Part shown: positions 32,861-42,177 of the stretch, in pieces
Layout of the letters: every line of letters begins with the position of its first letter
Position numbering within the stretch: the stretch's first letter is position 1
DNA from: Bradyrhizobium sp. YR681
GTDB lineage: Bacteria; Pseudomonadota; Alphaproteobacteria; Rhizobiales; Xanthobacteraceae
Length of the DNA: 64,000 nucleotides
Assembly (NCBI RefSeq): GCF_000282615.1
Contig: NZ_AKIY01000019.1
Span: 1 to 64,000 of the forward strand
Reading direction: 5' to 3'
Notes under the pieces: model-generated
What the model saw: the letters and a program-made list of their open reading frames with translations, nothing else
Told to the model about the DNA's origin: nothing
Database searches by the model: none
Made by a program: the position numbers and the translations under genes

Positions 32861-35800
32861 TTAGTAGCCGCGAACCAGCAGGTTCACTTCGGAGCCGCCG
32901 ACATCGACGCCGGCATTCACGACCTTGAGCGTGACGCCCGCGAGCGTCAGGCTTTGCCAGACGACCTGGTCGCCGGCATTGGGATTGCGGATCGACGGCG
33001 TCAGATGGGGCAACGCCTCATCGTTCGGGCCGCCGTGGAACGGAATGTCCGTCACCGCGCCCGACGGGCGGAAGGTCAGCGGCAAGCCGCCGACCGGCAC
33101 CGTCAGATGCAGATAGCTGTCGAAGCGGTCCGGCACGTCGATCGACCAGGTCCAGGACAAGAGATAGGCGATCGCGTTGGCCGCGGGATCGAGGATCTCG
33201 AATTGAATGCCGAGCTGAAACTGCCAGCCGTAATACACATCCGGCGACCAGACCTGCGTCGTGCCCCAGCTCGGCACGCCGCCGGCCAGCGCGATGCGGA
33301 TGACCGGACGCACCCGGACAAACTGCGACAACGACGCCTTGAGGAAATCAAGGTTGCCGAGGAAATCCGCATTGCCGAGGAAATCGTCGTCGGCCGGCAC
33401 GCCGGTCGCAGTCCAGTCGTTCGACACCCGGCAATAATTGAGGCCGCCGGTGTCGACGATCGTCGGAGACCAGTAGATGCCGCCGCCCTGCGGCACGCCG
33501 TCACCATCCAGAAAATTCCCGGTGCCGAGGAAATCGGCGCGGCCCAGAAAATCGTCATCGCCCGCGGTGCGCAGGAAGTTGTTGTCCTGGTCCTTGCCGA
33601 TCGCACCCGTAAACGTGCCGAGCCAGCCCTCGGCGCGCTCGTCGTGGCCGACCACAAGGTTCTCGATCGCGACAGAGCCCGTGATGGCGATCGACTGGTC
33701 GGGCGAAGCGTAGACCCTGGTCCCGAACGGCGAGACGGCATAGGCCGACACCCAATAGGTATCATCGCCGACCGTCTGCCATGGTGCGACGGCGGCATCC
33801 TCGACGATCTGCGCCGAGGCAAAGCTCTGACCCTTGCGGACCTCGATCGGCACATTGCGCGGGTCGACCGGATTGTCCCACGACAGGAAGCTTCGGCCGT
33901 TGATGAAGGTCTGACGCAGATTGGCGATCGGGCTTGGCGCCCGCGACAGCCCCGCCAGTGTCACGTGCTCGAGCAGCGACCAGGTCGAGGCCGTGCCGTT
34001 GGTAAACAGGCAGCGCACGCGATAGGACCAGACGCCCGCCGCGGGCAGCGGCAGCTGCGTATCCGTGTGCGGCGGCGCGACGCTGTCGACTGTGACGAAG
34101 GCGCCGGCGGCGTTGTCGTCGCGCTGCTGCACCTCGAACGAGGCAATGATGCCGAACCGCGGCACCTGCCAGGTCAGCCGCACGACCGCCCGCGCGGTCG
34201 CCCCCTGCCCGTCGATCACCTCGACATAGCGAAGGTCCCGCGGCGGCAGCGTGTAGGGATCGGCCGGAATGGTGACGTTCGGATTATAGGCCGGAATGGC
34301 GCCGCTGTCGGCGAGCGACACGCCAGGCGCGTCATCGACCAGCGTCAGGGTCGCGACCAGGTTCTTTTGATGGCTGATACCTTGGATGCGATAGTCCGAG
34401 GTTTCCTGCCCGGTCTCACCGAAGGCGCAAAGATCGCCGACCGCGACCAGCGAAAGATCGCCGACCAGCTCCAGCTGCGTATAGTCGCCGGCAACGGTCG
34501 AGGGATCGACCGCGCGCTCGATCGAGCGCGTCGCGTCGACCACGCGGAAGGTGATGCCGTAGGTCTTGCCGGCCTCGACCGTCACGACCTCGTCGAGCGT
34601 CACCATCTGGCCGGAGATCGCCTTGACGCGCGCCGAGGCCAGACCGATCAGCATGGCGTCGTGCGTAACGCGGACGCGATCGCCGCGGGTTGCGACCAGA
34701 TGTTCCCAGCCTACGGAGAGCGAGAGCTTTTCGGGCCGCAGCCGCGACTGCGCGATGTGAAACCGGCCGTGCTTCCAGATCAGGTCAGGGTCGGTGACAC
34801 CGGGAAATTCAAGGCCTTCGAACAGCGTGGCATTGCTCGAGTCGTAGCCATCGTCATAGACGATGCGCTCGTCCTGCGTGAACCCGTTGTCCTCGTTGAT
34901 GAAGGTCACGCGCCAGCCGTGCGGCTGCTGCGCATAGGGCCGCTGACCCTGGAAGCCCCAGGAGTTGCGCGGCGTGAAATGCTGCACGATCGGGTCGGAC
35001 GGGCGGTCCCACGCCACGCCCCATTTGCCGTTCACGAAAGTGACGACGGCACGGCCGGCGGATGCGATGTCGGCGAGCTTGTCATAGACGGAGCCGACCG
35101 CCGTGAGCACCTGGTTGAACTTGAAGCCCTTGGCGACGCAGTAGGTGTACCAGTCCTGCAAGCCCGCGATATCGATCTGAGCATCAGCGCGCGGCCGCGC
35201 GTTGGCCGGGCCTTGCAGCACATGCCGGAACAGATCCGGCGGCCAGGCGGACGCCGTGTCCGCCGCCCAGATCGAGCCGGAGCCCGTATAGGCACTGACC
35301 AGCGAGGTCGTGACGCAATTGAAGCTGGAAATGGCGCCGGACAGCTGGTCGGTCGCGCGTATTCGCAGCGCGACCAGCGCCAGCGGCTTCGCGAACGCGA
35401 TCGGCGGCGCGTGCTTGATCGAGCGCAGCGCCGTCCATTGCACGGTATCGACGACGTTTTCAGGCGTCGAGTTGGTGCCGCCGACCCTGCGCGACTGCAC
35501 CTCGTACTGCCCGCGCGCGACGGCCATGCGCCAGCCCTTGCGCGACGGTTTGGTCGCGCGCGAGAACAGCAGGTCGCCGCCGGAGATGAAGGCAACGTCG
35601 CCGACCTTTCGATACTGCACCTGGATCGAAACGGTCGTGTTTTCCAGATCGCCGGTCGATTTATTGACCTGATACATCCCCTGCGGCGCGGTGAAGTCGA
35701 GCGCGATCTCGTCCGCATCGTCCGCCGAGGTCTGCGAATACCAGTCGCCGGCGCCCCCGGAATTGCCCCATGACGTATGCGTGTTGTCCAGCGTGATCGT

Positions 35801-36616
35801 CAGCGGAACCTCGTCGACCTCGCCCGGATAGAGCGTGATCGGCGGGTCGCCGGGAAAGCCCTGGCGGATCTCGGTCTCGACGTCGGCATAGGTCGACAGC
35901 GGCGTCTCGCCGAGGCGCATGTCCTCGATCAGGAGCGGCCCATAGCCGAGGCAGAACAGCACCCGCAGATATTGATCGTCGCCGACGATTTCCGTGTACT
36001 GCTTGGCGCCCAGGCGCGGCGACTGGCGATGGCGGCCGAGCACGACCGGCACCGGGCCGAACGGGTCGCCCGTATTCTGCGCGCCCTGGATCGAGTTGAG
36101 CCCGGTCGACGAGGCACTGTCTGAACTGAGCTGCGGCGACCTGGTCGGAAACAGCGCATTGAGCGCCAGCCCACCGGCCAGCATGACGCCGGCCGCGGCG
36201 ATCGCCGTTGCGGTTGCGACCGAGACCGAGATGCCGATCGCCGTGAACGCCGTCACCAGGCCCGGCGCCAGGTAGGGCGCCACGATCAACGCCGTGATCG
36301 CAACCACGGCCGTGAGGACGGTTTTCCAGATCGCCCCGCCGTTCTGCAATCGCGGCATGAATGTCAGCGTGACGCCGGCCTTGACGCGGACCTTGCGGAA
36401 ATTCTCCGGCGCGATCGGATGGCCGTCCAGATGCACGATGAAGCCGCCGGCATAGCGGTCGCCCGCGACGTTCGCGAGGATCTCGGCGACCGACAGCCCG
36501 GCCGGCAGATCCTGCTCGAGTCTTTCGCCCGCGAGCGGATGCGCCCGGCCGATGACGCGCACGGTTGCGCCGGGCCTCAGGATCTCGCCGTCCAGGGCAC
36601 GAAGGGCTAGCTGCAC
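32861..36616 (-). CDS. tail tip attachment protein J-like (host specificity)
   Basis: 1251 aa. The N-part has RKVRVKAGVTLTFMPRLQNG and a long hydrophobic stretch (about 95-156) seen in J-like proteins. Then DPFGPVPVVLGRHRQSPRLG, YLRVLFCLGYGPLLIEDMRL and the phage-tail_3 region; an FnIII-like part (ATARAVVRLTWQVPRFGIIA) and a beta-rich C-end follow. Around residues 1015 and 1073 a DDDFLGxADFLGxxxFL unit occurs twice. The start is a GTG at 36616, overlapping the stop of the NlpC gene, with CGGAG upstream. It mediates receptor contact and genome delivery. Confidence 0.88.
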   Translation of the reverse strand: MQLALRALDGEILRPGATVRVIGRAHPLAGERLEQDLPAGLSVAEILANVAGDRYAGGFIVHLDGHPIAPENFRKVRVKAGVTLTFMPRLQNGGAIWKTVLTAVVAITALIVAPYLAPGLVTAFTAIGISVSVATATAIAAAGVMLAGGLALNALFPTRSPQLSSDSASSTGLNSIQGAQNTGDPFGPVPVVLGRHRQSPRLGAKQYTEIVGDDQYLRVLFCLGYGPLLIEDMRLGETPLSTYADVETEIRQGFPGDPPITLYPGEVDEVPLTITLDNTHTSWGNSGGAGDWYSQTSADDADEIALDFTAPQGMYQVNKSTGDLENTTVSIQVQYRKVGDVAFISGGDLLFSRATKPSRKGWRMAVARGQYEVQSRRVGGTNSTPENVVDTVQWTALRSIKHAPPIAFAKPLALVALRIRATDQLSGAISSFNCVTTSLVSAYTGSGSIWAADTASAWPPDLFRHVLQGPANARPRADAQIDIAGLQDWYTYCVAKGFKFNQVLTAVGSVYDKLADIASAGRAVVTFVNGKWGVAWDRPSDPIVQHFTPRNSWGFQGQRPYAQQPHGWRVTFINEDNGFTQDERIVYDDGYDSSNATLFEGLEFPGVTDPDLIWKHGRFHIAQSRLRPEKLSLSVGWEHLVATRGDRVRVTHDAMLIGLASARVKAISGQMVTLDEVVTVEAGKTYGITFRVVDATRSIERAVDPSTVAGDYTQLELVGDLSLVAVGDLCAFGETGQETSDYRIQGISHQKNLVATLTLVDDAPGVSLADSGAIPAYNPNVTIPADPYTLPPRDLRYVEVIDGQGATARAVVRLTWQVPRFGIIASFEVQQRDDNAAGAFVTVDSVAPPHTDTQLPLPAAGVWSYRVRCLFTNGTASTWSLLEHVTLAGLSRAPSPIANLRQTFINGRSFLSWDNPVDPRNVPIEVRKGQSFASAQIVEDAAVAPWQTVGDDTYWVSAYAVSPFGTRVYASPDQSIAITGSVAIENLVVGHDERAEGWLGTFTGAIGKDQDNNFLRTAGDDDFLGRADFLGTGNFLDGDGVPQGGGIYWSPTIVDTGGLNYCRVSNDWTATGVPADDDFLGNADFLGNLDFLKASLSQFVRVRPVIRIALAGGVPSWGTTQVWSPDVYYGWQFQLGIQFEILDPAANAIAYLLSWTWSIDVPDRFDSYLHLTVPVGGLPLTFRPSGAVTDIPFHGGPNDEALPHLTPSIRNPNAGDQVVWQSLTLAGVTLKVVNAGVDVGGSEVNLLVRGY

Positions 36617-37020
36617 GGCAGCAGGCTCCGGTAACGAAAGATGCCGGCCAGGCGATGCGACCAGGGTGGCGCGCGGTAGGACTCGATGCAGCTCGCCCCG
36701 CCCTCGCTGACATGCAGCATGCGGCCGGGCATGACGACCAAGCCGATATGCGACAGCGCCCGGCCATGGCGCAGCAGCACGCCGTCGAAGGCACGCTCCT
36801 CGCCGAGCGCCACCGGCTGCCATGGCGCGATCTCGCCCGCGATCAGCCCGGCCAGAGCGGCACGATCGGCCGTGGTGACATAGGCGCCCGAGAACGCCGG
36901 CAGGTCGACGCCGCGCAGCTCGGCCATCACCAGGCGCAGCAGCCCGTAGCAATCGCAGCCATCGCGCGCGCGGCCGCGATCGGCATAGGGAATGCCGACG
37001 AAAGCGTCGAATTCGCTCAA
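36607..37020 (-). CDS. NlpC/P60 family tail assembly peptidase
   Basis: 137 aa. Catalytic Cys24 in RDGCDCYGLLRLV and His91 in ALSHIGLVVMPGRMLHV, the NlpC/P60 pair. In siphoviruses this protein (lambda gpK-like) sits at the tail tip and may cut peptidoglycan on entry. It overlaps both neighbours (ATGA upstream, 10 bp downstream). Confidence 0.9.
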   Translation of the reverse strand: MSEFDAFVGIPYADRGRARDGCDCYGLLRLVMAELRGVDLPAFSGAYVTTADRAALAGLIAGEIAPWQPVALGEERAFDGVLLRHGRALSHIGLVVMPGRMLHVSEGGASCIESYRAPPWSHRLAGIFRYRSLLPCS

Positions 37021-37520
37021 TAGAACAGACCAGGGAATGAGGCCGGCGAGAACGTGCCGGACGGGAACGGCTCAGTCGCGAGCGCATCGGCCGTCAGATC
37101 GAACGACAGCGTCATGGCGTCATAGACGAGGTTGGTCATGTCGAGCGCCGGAAAGGTCATCTCGACCGTGTCAGGGTCGGAAGCGAGCACAGCCTCGATC
37201 GTGACCGCGGCCGGCGTCGAGATCGAGCGCGCCAGCGGGATCAGCTCGCGCGTGACGTTGGACACAATCAGCTTGGAGGACGGCGGCGCCCGGTCCTGCT
37301 CGTCCGGCAAGGTGACGTCGACGCCGGCATAGAGGAACGTCTGGCCGCGGCTGACCGTGCCATAGACCAGCGGATCGACCGAGACGCGCTGCGTCGGGTC
37401 GGTCGTCAGCAGAATGGGATCGTCGAGATCCGGGTGGCTGATGGTCAGCAGAAAGACCGGGACCTCCGATGACTCCTGCGCGAACAGCGCCTTGCGGAAA
37501 TTGAGCGAGAGGATTCTCAT
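37017..37520 (-). CDS. tail protein, DUF1833-like
   Basis: 167 aa, MRILSLNFRKALFAQESSEV then PVFLLTISHPDLDDPILLTT. The LLTISHPDLDxPILLTTDPT segment and the pattern SNVTRELIPLARSI are typical of the DUF1833 minor tail family, located between the tape measure and NlpC genes in many HK97-like phages. Overlaps neighbours by 4 bp on each side. Confidence 0.8.
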   Translation of the reverse strand: MRILSLNFRKALFAQESSEVPVFLLTISHPDLDDPILLTTDPTQRVSVDPLVYGTVSRGQTFLYAGVDVTLPDEQDRAPPSSKLIVSNVTRELIPLARSISTPAAVTIEAVLASDPDTVEMTFPALDMTNLVYDAMTLSFDLTADALATEPFPSGTFSPASFPGLFY

Positions 37521-37876
37521 GGCAGGATCACCAGCGCAAGGTTGAGGCGGTAGTTGTCGCCGCCGAGCGGGGCCAATGATGGCGGCCCTCCCTTGGTGAA
37601 CTTCACCAGGAGGTCGGCCCCCGTCCGCGGATCGGGAAACGTGAAGGGCAGCGAGCCGCTCATGATCGTCGAGTTGAAGAACGCCTCCCAGATCGTGACC
37701 TGCGCGTCGGACAGGATCATGCTGCCGGCCAAAGGCTTCATCACCGCGCTGCTGCCACGCCGCGACAGCGACGGGCCGAGATCCGGCGCATACTCGACCA
37801 GGGCATTGCCGTAGCCGAGACTGGCGCCGGACAGCTGAAGCTGCTGCGGCAGCGTGTTGGGCCAAACCTCCGGCAT
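37517..37876 (-). CDS. minor tail protein
   Basis: 119 aa, MPEVWPNTLPQQLQLSGASL, with SLSRRGSSAVMKPLAGSMIL and a C-terminal DNYRLNLALVILP. Small tail-tip proteins with a WPxxLPQ start are found downstream of tape measures in rhizobial and caulobacter-like phages. Shares one base with the tape-measure stop. Confidence 0.75.
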   Translation of the reverse strand: MPEVWPNTLPQQLQLSGASLGYGNALVEYAPDLGPSLSRRGSSAVMKPLAGSMILSDAQVTIWEAFFNSTIMSGSLPFTFPDPRTGADLLVKFTKGGPPSLAPLGGDNYRLNLALVILP

Positions 37877-40086
37877 CAGCGCCTCGCCACGGTCTGGCGG
37901 GCGCCGAGCTGGTCGGTCATCACGCGATTGACCGCGCCGCCCGGTGTCGCCGCACTCTTGGCCGCGATCTGCGCGACCGCGATCTCGATGTCGAGGCCGC
38001 CATTGTCGTTCTGGCGCTGCGTAACCCCGCCCTGCGCGTTCGGGTTTTCCACCAGCGTGACATTGACCTGCATCGGCGCAGAGCCGCCTCCGGACACGCC
38101 GAGCCGTCCGTCCGCGCCGCGACGCAGCGGCATGATGGCCTCGTCGCCAGCCTCACCGAACATCGCCATCGGCGCAATGGTCGGCGAAGACACCACATCG
38201 GGAATGCCGCCCATCGCGAACGGCACGATCGCGCCGGACGAAAACACGTTGCCGTTGGCGCTCGGCGCGACCGGCCCGAAATAGGGGCTCCCCTCCGTGC
38301 CGGGCAGCCCTCCCCCGCCGCCGAAGATGCCGCCGGCGAAGCCCTGCACGCTGCGCATCAACGGCTCGACGATCAGCAGCTTGATGATCATCTGCTCGAT
38401 CGCGCGCACGATCGAATTCGCCATGTCCTGGAAGCCCTGACCAGCCGTCTTGGCACCGGACGCAATGTCGGTCAAACCGGACACGAGACTGTTCTCAATA
38501 CTGCTCGACAGCTGCCGCATCGCGTCCTGCGTGCGCATCGCCGCGGCGAAAGTCGAGTTCAGCGCCTTCGGAACATCGTTGCCGTAGATGTCCTTGAGCT
38601 GGTTCGCAATCGCGACATCTTCCTGCGACAGGAACATGGTCTTGGCGCCGAAATCGATGCGGCCCTCGACCTTGGCGCGCGCCAGCGCATCCGCGGCAGC
38701 CATAGCGCGCTCGCGCAGGTCCGCGAAGGCCTTCGCCTGCGCGGCGGTTTCCTTGCCGCCATTGGCGAGCACAGCAGCGGACTCGGCCGCTTCGGCGCGG
38801 TATCCGGCCAGGGCGGCAGCGCCGAGCCCCACGGCCTTCGCATCGGCCTCCTGCACGGCCGTATGGCGCGTCAACGAAGCAATGGCACGATCGACAGCAT
38901 CGGCCGACTGCTCGCGCGAAGGCACCCTCGACGGGCTGTCCTGTCCGTAGTCCGCAGCCGTCAGGCCGGGCAAGGGTCGCGCGCGCGAGCCAGGGTCAGG
39001 AGGACTCCATTTGTCGAACGCCGCATCCATCTGCGCCGCGGTCGGATAGCTCGGCTCGGTGATCAGGCTGGCGGCAAAGCCGGGGATATCCCTTGCGGCC
39101 TCTTCCGCGCTTCGGAACTTGAAACCGTCATAGACCGACTTGCCAAAATTGACCCATGTCTCGGTCGAAAACACCGGCTGCCGCTGAAACTCGCGACCCG
39201 CCTCGACCAGTTTCTCCGCATCGATCGAGATGACGCCGCTTTCCGGAATTCCGGTCGCCTCATTGAACTTCTTGAAGCTCTCGTCGCTGGCCTGGATGAT
39301 CTTGGCGCGGTCGATCGACTTGACGAATTTGCTGGCGCCCTCGATCAGGTCGTCGACCAGCGGCATCAGGCCGTACAGGGCCGACTTCATATAGGCGGAA
39401 AATTCGGCCGAGTTTTGCCGCCACTTGGCATCGAATTCCTGCGCGCGATGGATGGTCTCGTCATCGATCAGCGCGCCCGCGTCCTGCGCGCGGTCGCCGA
39501 GGTCCCGCATCGCCGCCGACCCCTCTTGCAACAGCGGCACCCATTCCTTGGTGAAGCCCAGCATTTGCGCGAGCGCGATGGCATCCTGCGGATTGCGCGC
39601 GCGGGACACCAGATCGGCCGCGACCTGCAACAGCTGGTTCTGCGAGATCAGTTGGCCGTTCGAATTACGGAGGCTGACGCCGTTCTCGTCGAACACCTTC
39701 GAGAGCGAATTCGCGTTGCGGCCGGCATCATTGAGCAGCTCGGCCGATTTCTCCAGCCCCGCATTGATCTGGCCGTCCGCCAGCCCCTTGATCGCGCCCT
39801 CGAGCTTGACGCCCTGAAAGTCCCTCAGTGACAGCCCGACACGATCGGCGACACCCGCCATGTCGGCCAGCGCCTTGTTCGCTTCGGCAACCTGGTCGAG
39901 GATCTGCTTGGCGGCCGCGGCCGCGCCGAGCGCGCCCGCGCCAAGCGCGATCAGGTTGATATTGAGCCCCGACGTCTGCTCGACGCCGCGCTGCGCGGCG
40001 TTCGCAGCCCCATCCATCGCGCGCGTGAACTGGTCGGCGCCGGAGGTGTCGGCGTCGATCACAAGCTCGGTAACGACCTGGCTCAA
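37876..40086 (-). CDS. tail tape measure protein
   Basis: 736 aa, largely helical and Ala-rich, with the N-terminal MSQVVTELVIDADTSGADQF pattern of tape measures, a hydrophobic patch (INLIALGAGALGAAAAAKQI) and a C-terminal region with EQMIIKLLIVEPLMRSVQGF then GGIFGGGGG. It sets tail length; ~1.5 Angstrom per residue would predict a ~110 nm tail. The start is a TTG at 40086 with GAGGA, just after the chaperone stop. Confidence 0.88.
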   Translation of the reverse strand: MSQVVTELVIDADTSGADQFTRAMDGAANAAQRGVEQTSGLNINLIALGAGALGAAAAAKQILDQVAEANKALADMAGVADRVGLSLRDFQGVKLEGAIKGLADGQINAGLEKSAELLNDAGRNANSLSKVFDENGVSLRNSNGQLISQNQLLQVAADLVSRARNPQDAIALAQMLGFTKEWVPLLQEGSAAMRDLGDRAQDAGALIDDETIHRAQEFDAKWRQNSAEFSAYMKSALYGLMPLVDDLIEGASKFVKSIDRAKIIQASDESFKKFNEATGIPESGVISIDAEKLVEAGREFQRQPVFSTETWVNFGKSVYDGFKFRSAEEAARDIPGFAASLITEPSYPTAAQMDAAFDKWSPPDPGSRARPLPGLTAADYGQDSPSRVPSREQSADAVDRAIASLTRHTAVQEADAKAVGLGAAALAGYRAEAAESAAVLANGGKETAAQAKAFADLRERAMAAADALARAKVEGRIDFGAKTMFLSQEDVAIANQLKDIYGNDVPKALNSTFAAAMRTQDAMRQLSSSIENSLVSGLTDIASGAKTAGQGFQDMANSIVRAIEQMIIKLLIVEPLMRSVQGFAGGIFGGGGGLPGTEGSPYFGPVAPSANGNVFSSGAIVPFAMGGIPDVVSSPTIAPMAMFGEAGDEAIMPLRRGADGRLGVSGGGSAPMQVNVTLVENPNAQGGVTQRQNDNGGLDIEIAVAQIAAKSAATPGGAVNRVMTDQLGARQTVARR

Positions 40087-40089
40087 GGC

Positions 40090-40482
40090 TCAGTCCTCAT
40101 CCAAATTGATCTGGCGGGCGGTGTAGTCGACCAAAGCGAGGTCATCGATCTCCTCGAGGATATCGACTTCCCACGGCGCAAAGCGCATGCCGGAAAGGCG
40201 CTGGAATGCCTCGATGTCGGCATATTCGAGCGGCTGCGGACCGAAGCCGCCGCCCTTGCGCCGGCGCATCCGGCCGAAGATGCGCCAGAGATAGGCCAGC
40301 GACGGCGGCAGCGGCGGGGTGACCAGCGCACGCTGGACCCGCGCCAGGCGCTGCGGATTGCGCGTGCGCCGCTCCAGGCCCTCCAGCAGCTGCCGGTAGG
40401 TGCCGCCCTCGGCCGGCGAAGCCAGCTCGAAAGCCTTCTCCGCGTGCGCCCTCAGGTCTGCCCTGAGGGCTGCGTAAAAGCC
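40090..40482 (-). CDS. tail assembly chaperone, frameshift extension (GT-like part)
   Basis: About 130 residues in the -1 frame relative to the upstream chaperone: FYAALRADLRAHAEKAFELA, then SLAYLWRIFGRMRRRKGGGF and ILEEIDDLALVDYTARQINL. No usable start codon exists near its beginning, so it is expected only as the extension of the first chaperone by -1 frameshifting, as in lambda G/GT. The fused product would be about 271 aa from 40904 to 40090. It lies just before the tape measure gene, as usual. Confidence 0.75.
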   Translation of the reverse strand, partial: GFYAALRADLRAHAEKAFELASPAEGGTYRQLLEGLERRTRNPQRLARVQRALVTPPLPPSLAYLWRIFGRMRRRKGGGFGPQPLEYADIEAFQRLSGMRFAPWEVDILEEIDDLALVDYTARQINLDED

Positions 40483-40483
40483 C
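40449..40483 (-). promoter_or_regulatory. candidate -1 ribosomal frameshift signal
   Basis: On the minus strand the text GGGCTTTTA (40483-40475) marks where the two chaperone frames can join (GCT TTT slipping to GGC TTT). Six bases downstream of the T-run is a perfect 8-bp hairpin CCCTCAGG-GCAGA-CCTGAGGG (40469-40449), the usual stimulator. The zero-frame stop lies within the hairpin. Confidence 0.65.
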
Positions 40484-40904
40484 GCTCGCTCGTCAGGTAG
40501 TCGGTGACCTGGACAAAGAACGCGCCCATGTCCGGCCGCAGGAACAGGTTGACGGCGGCATCGAGCGAGAACGCGATCGGATCGGACTGCACGAACCTGA
40601 ACGTCGGATTCGGCGACCACGACACGATGCGCCGGCAGACCTTGGTCACGTTCCTGCGCCTGCGCTCGTCGGCGGTCTCCTCCTCAACCTTCCACTTGCG
40701 GCCGTTGACCTGTGCGAACTCGATCGCCTTTTCCCTTTCGATCGATTCCCGCCCGGATTCATTGTTGACCGCGACGGTCTGCGGATGTGCCGGACCGGCC
40801 AGGGTAATGACCCAGCCGGTCGGCTTGCCTGTGCCTGGCGCGAGTATCTTGAGGTCGAAAGTGTCCGCCGGCGCCAGGCCGGACAGGTCGAGAATGTCGG
40901 TCAT
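40452..40904 (-). CDS. tail assembly chaperone (G-like)
   Basis: 150 aa, MTDILDLSGLAPADTFDLKI with LAPGTGKPTGWVITLAGPAH and FALDAAVNLFLRPDMGAFF-like text (here FSLDAAVNLFLRPDMGAFFV). It is placed between the tail tube and the tape measure, the invariant position of G-type chaperones that coat the tape measure during tail assembly. GGGGAGG lies upstream. It ends in a frameshift site. Confidence 0.8.
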   Translation of the reverse strand: MTDILDLSGLAPADTFDLKILAPGTGKPTGWVITLAGPAHPQTVAVNNESGRESIEREKAIEFAQVNGRKWKVEEETADERRRRNVTKVCRRIVSWSPNPTFRFVQSDPIAFSLDAAVNLFLRPDMGAFFVQVTDYLTSERAFTQPSGQT

Positions 40905-40945
40905 GATGGGTTGCCTCCCCGTTGAAAAGAAACTTGCGACGCCCG

Positions 40946-42166
40946 TTAGGGCGCCGTGGTCTGGAACGAAATCATCGAGTTGTTGCCGCCTGTCGCCGTG
41001 TCCACGCCGACCAGGGCGGCCGGGATCTGAATCGTCTGCGTCCGCGGGCCGCCCTGCTTGGAGAATGCCGACGGATCGACGCTGCCGAGTGTAAAATTCG
41101 GCACCACGATCGACAGGAAATCCTTCGGCTCGGCCGTGTTGTCGACGGCAAGGATGTGCAGCGAATACTGCGTCTCGGCGATGAAGTCCGAGAGCCGGGT
41201 CAGGTCCTTGCGCAACGCCGTCAGGTTCATCGAGACCAGCAACGGGCCGGTAAAGACGTCCGGCGAATATTTCTGCGCACCGGAGCCGAACGTCGCGGGC
41301 GCGTTCGGCTGGATGTTCATGCTGAGATCGAACGAGGTCAGCTCTACGAGGTCGACGCCGCCGAACCGGATCGTCGCATCCACGACCGAGAACGGCACAT
41401 CGGAAGGCGCGGTCGGCGACGTGAACGATGGCGACGCGCCGGACGCAAGCGCGCTGATCTGGCCGGTGCCCGTACCGGATGCCTCGGCCATCAACAGGCC
41501 GTTCGCCGCCATCGAGAACTTGAGACCGCCCCAGACGAAATCCTGCACCATCGTCGACTGGTCGATATCGCTTTCGTACTCCTCGAGGGTGAAATAGGCC
41601 TTGGACAGCGTCGACGGATTGACCAGGCGCTTGCCGGGCCGGGTCAGCGTGCAGGAAGTGTCCGCCACGGCGTTCACGATCAGCGCCTCTGCGGTTGTGA
41701 TCTTGGTCGACGACAGCGAGGCAATGCGCAGGTTCTTGCTGTTGTTGGCCGCATCCGGCAGTCCGGTCGCCCGGATGATGTCAGCCGTTTTGAACCCCAT
41801 CGTGATCGGCGAGCCAGAGGCCAGGACGATGCCATCGGCGGCCGTGGTCAAGCTGGTGAAATCCGCTTGCGTCTTGCTGAAGGACGACGAGTCCCAAGTC
41901 GAACGCATGATCGCCTCGATGATGGGGTCGATCGAGCCGAGCGACACCTCGGCGCTATAGGTCGCCGCGATCGCCTGCGTGCCGTGACGGCCACGGGTGG
42001 ACATGCCGTCGCTGCGGACCTCGTTCGAGGACACCGCCGCCTTGGACAGCTTGATGCCGGCGCCGCCGGCCAGCCGCAGCTGGCTGGCGCCAGCGCCGCT
42101 CGCCGCCACACCGAGGCCGGACTGTTTCTTGTAAGCGACCGAACCGTTCGATTGCGTCTGATACAT
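40946..42166 (-). CDS. major tail tube protein
   Basis: 406 aa, starting MYQTQSNGSVAYKKQSGLGV. Beta-rich sequence with EVSLGSIDPIIEAIMRSTWD and DLSMNIQPNAPATFGSGAQK. Its length and position (after the tail terminator, before the chaperones) match phage tail tube proteins of the larger siphovirus type. AGGAGC precedes the ATG. Confidence 0.85.
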   Translation of the reverse strand: MYQTQSNGSVAYKKQSGLGVAASGAGASQLRLAGGAGIKLSKAAVSSNEVRSDGMSTRGRHGTQAIAATYSAEVSLGSIDPIIEAIMRSTWDSSSFSKTQADFTSLTTAADGIVLASGSPITMGFKTADIIRATGLPDAANNSKNLRIASLSSTKITTAEALIVNAVADTSCTLTRPGKRLVNPSTLSKAYFTLEEYESDIDQSTMVQDFVWGGLKFSMAANGLLMAEASGTGTGQISALASGASPSFTSPTAPSDVPFSVVDATIRFGGVDLVELTSFDLSMNIQPNAPATFGSGAQKYSPDVFTGPLLVSMNLTALRKDLTRLSDFIAETQYSLHILAVDNTAEPKDFLSIVVPNFTLGSVDPSAFSKQGGPRTQTIQIPAALVGVDTATGGNNSMISFQTTAP

Positions 42167-42177
42167 GGGCGCAGCTC

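Noticed and set aside
32834..35773. 979-aa open frame on the plus strand
   Set aside because: It is the antisense of the J-like tail tip gene, rich in Arg/His/Asp by codon mirroring, with no domain text.
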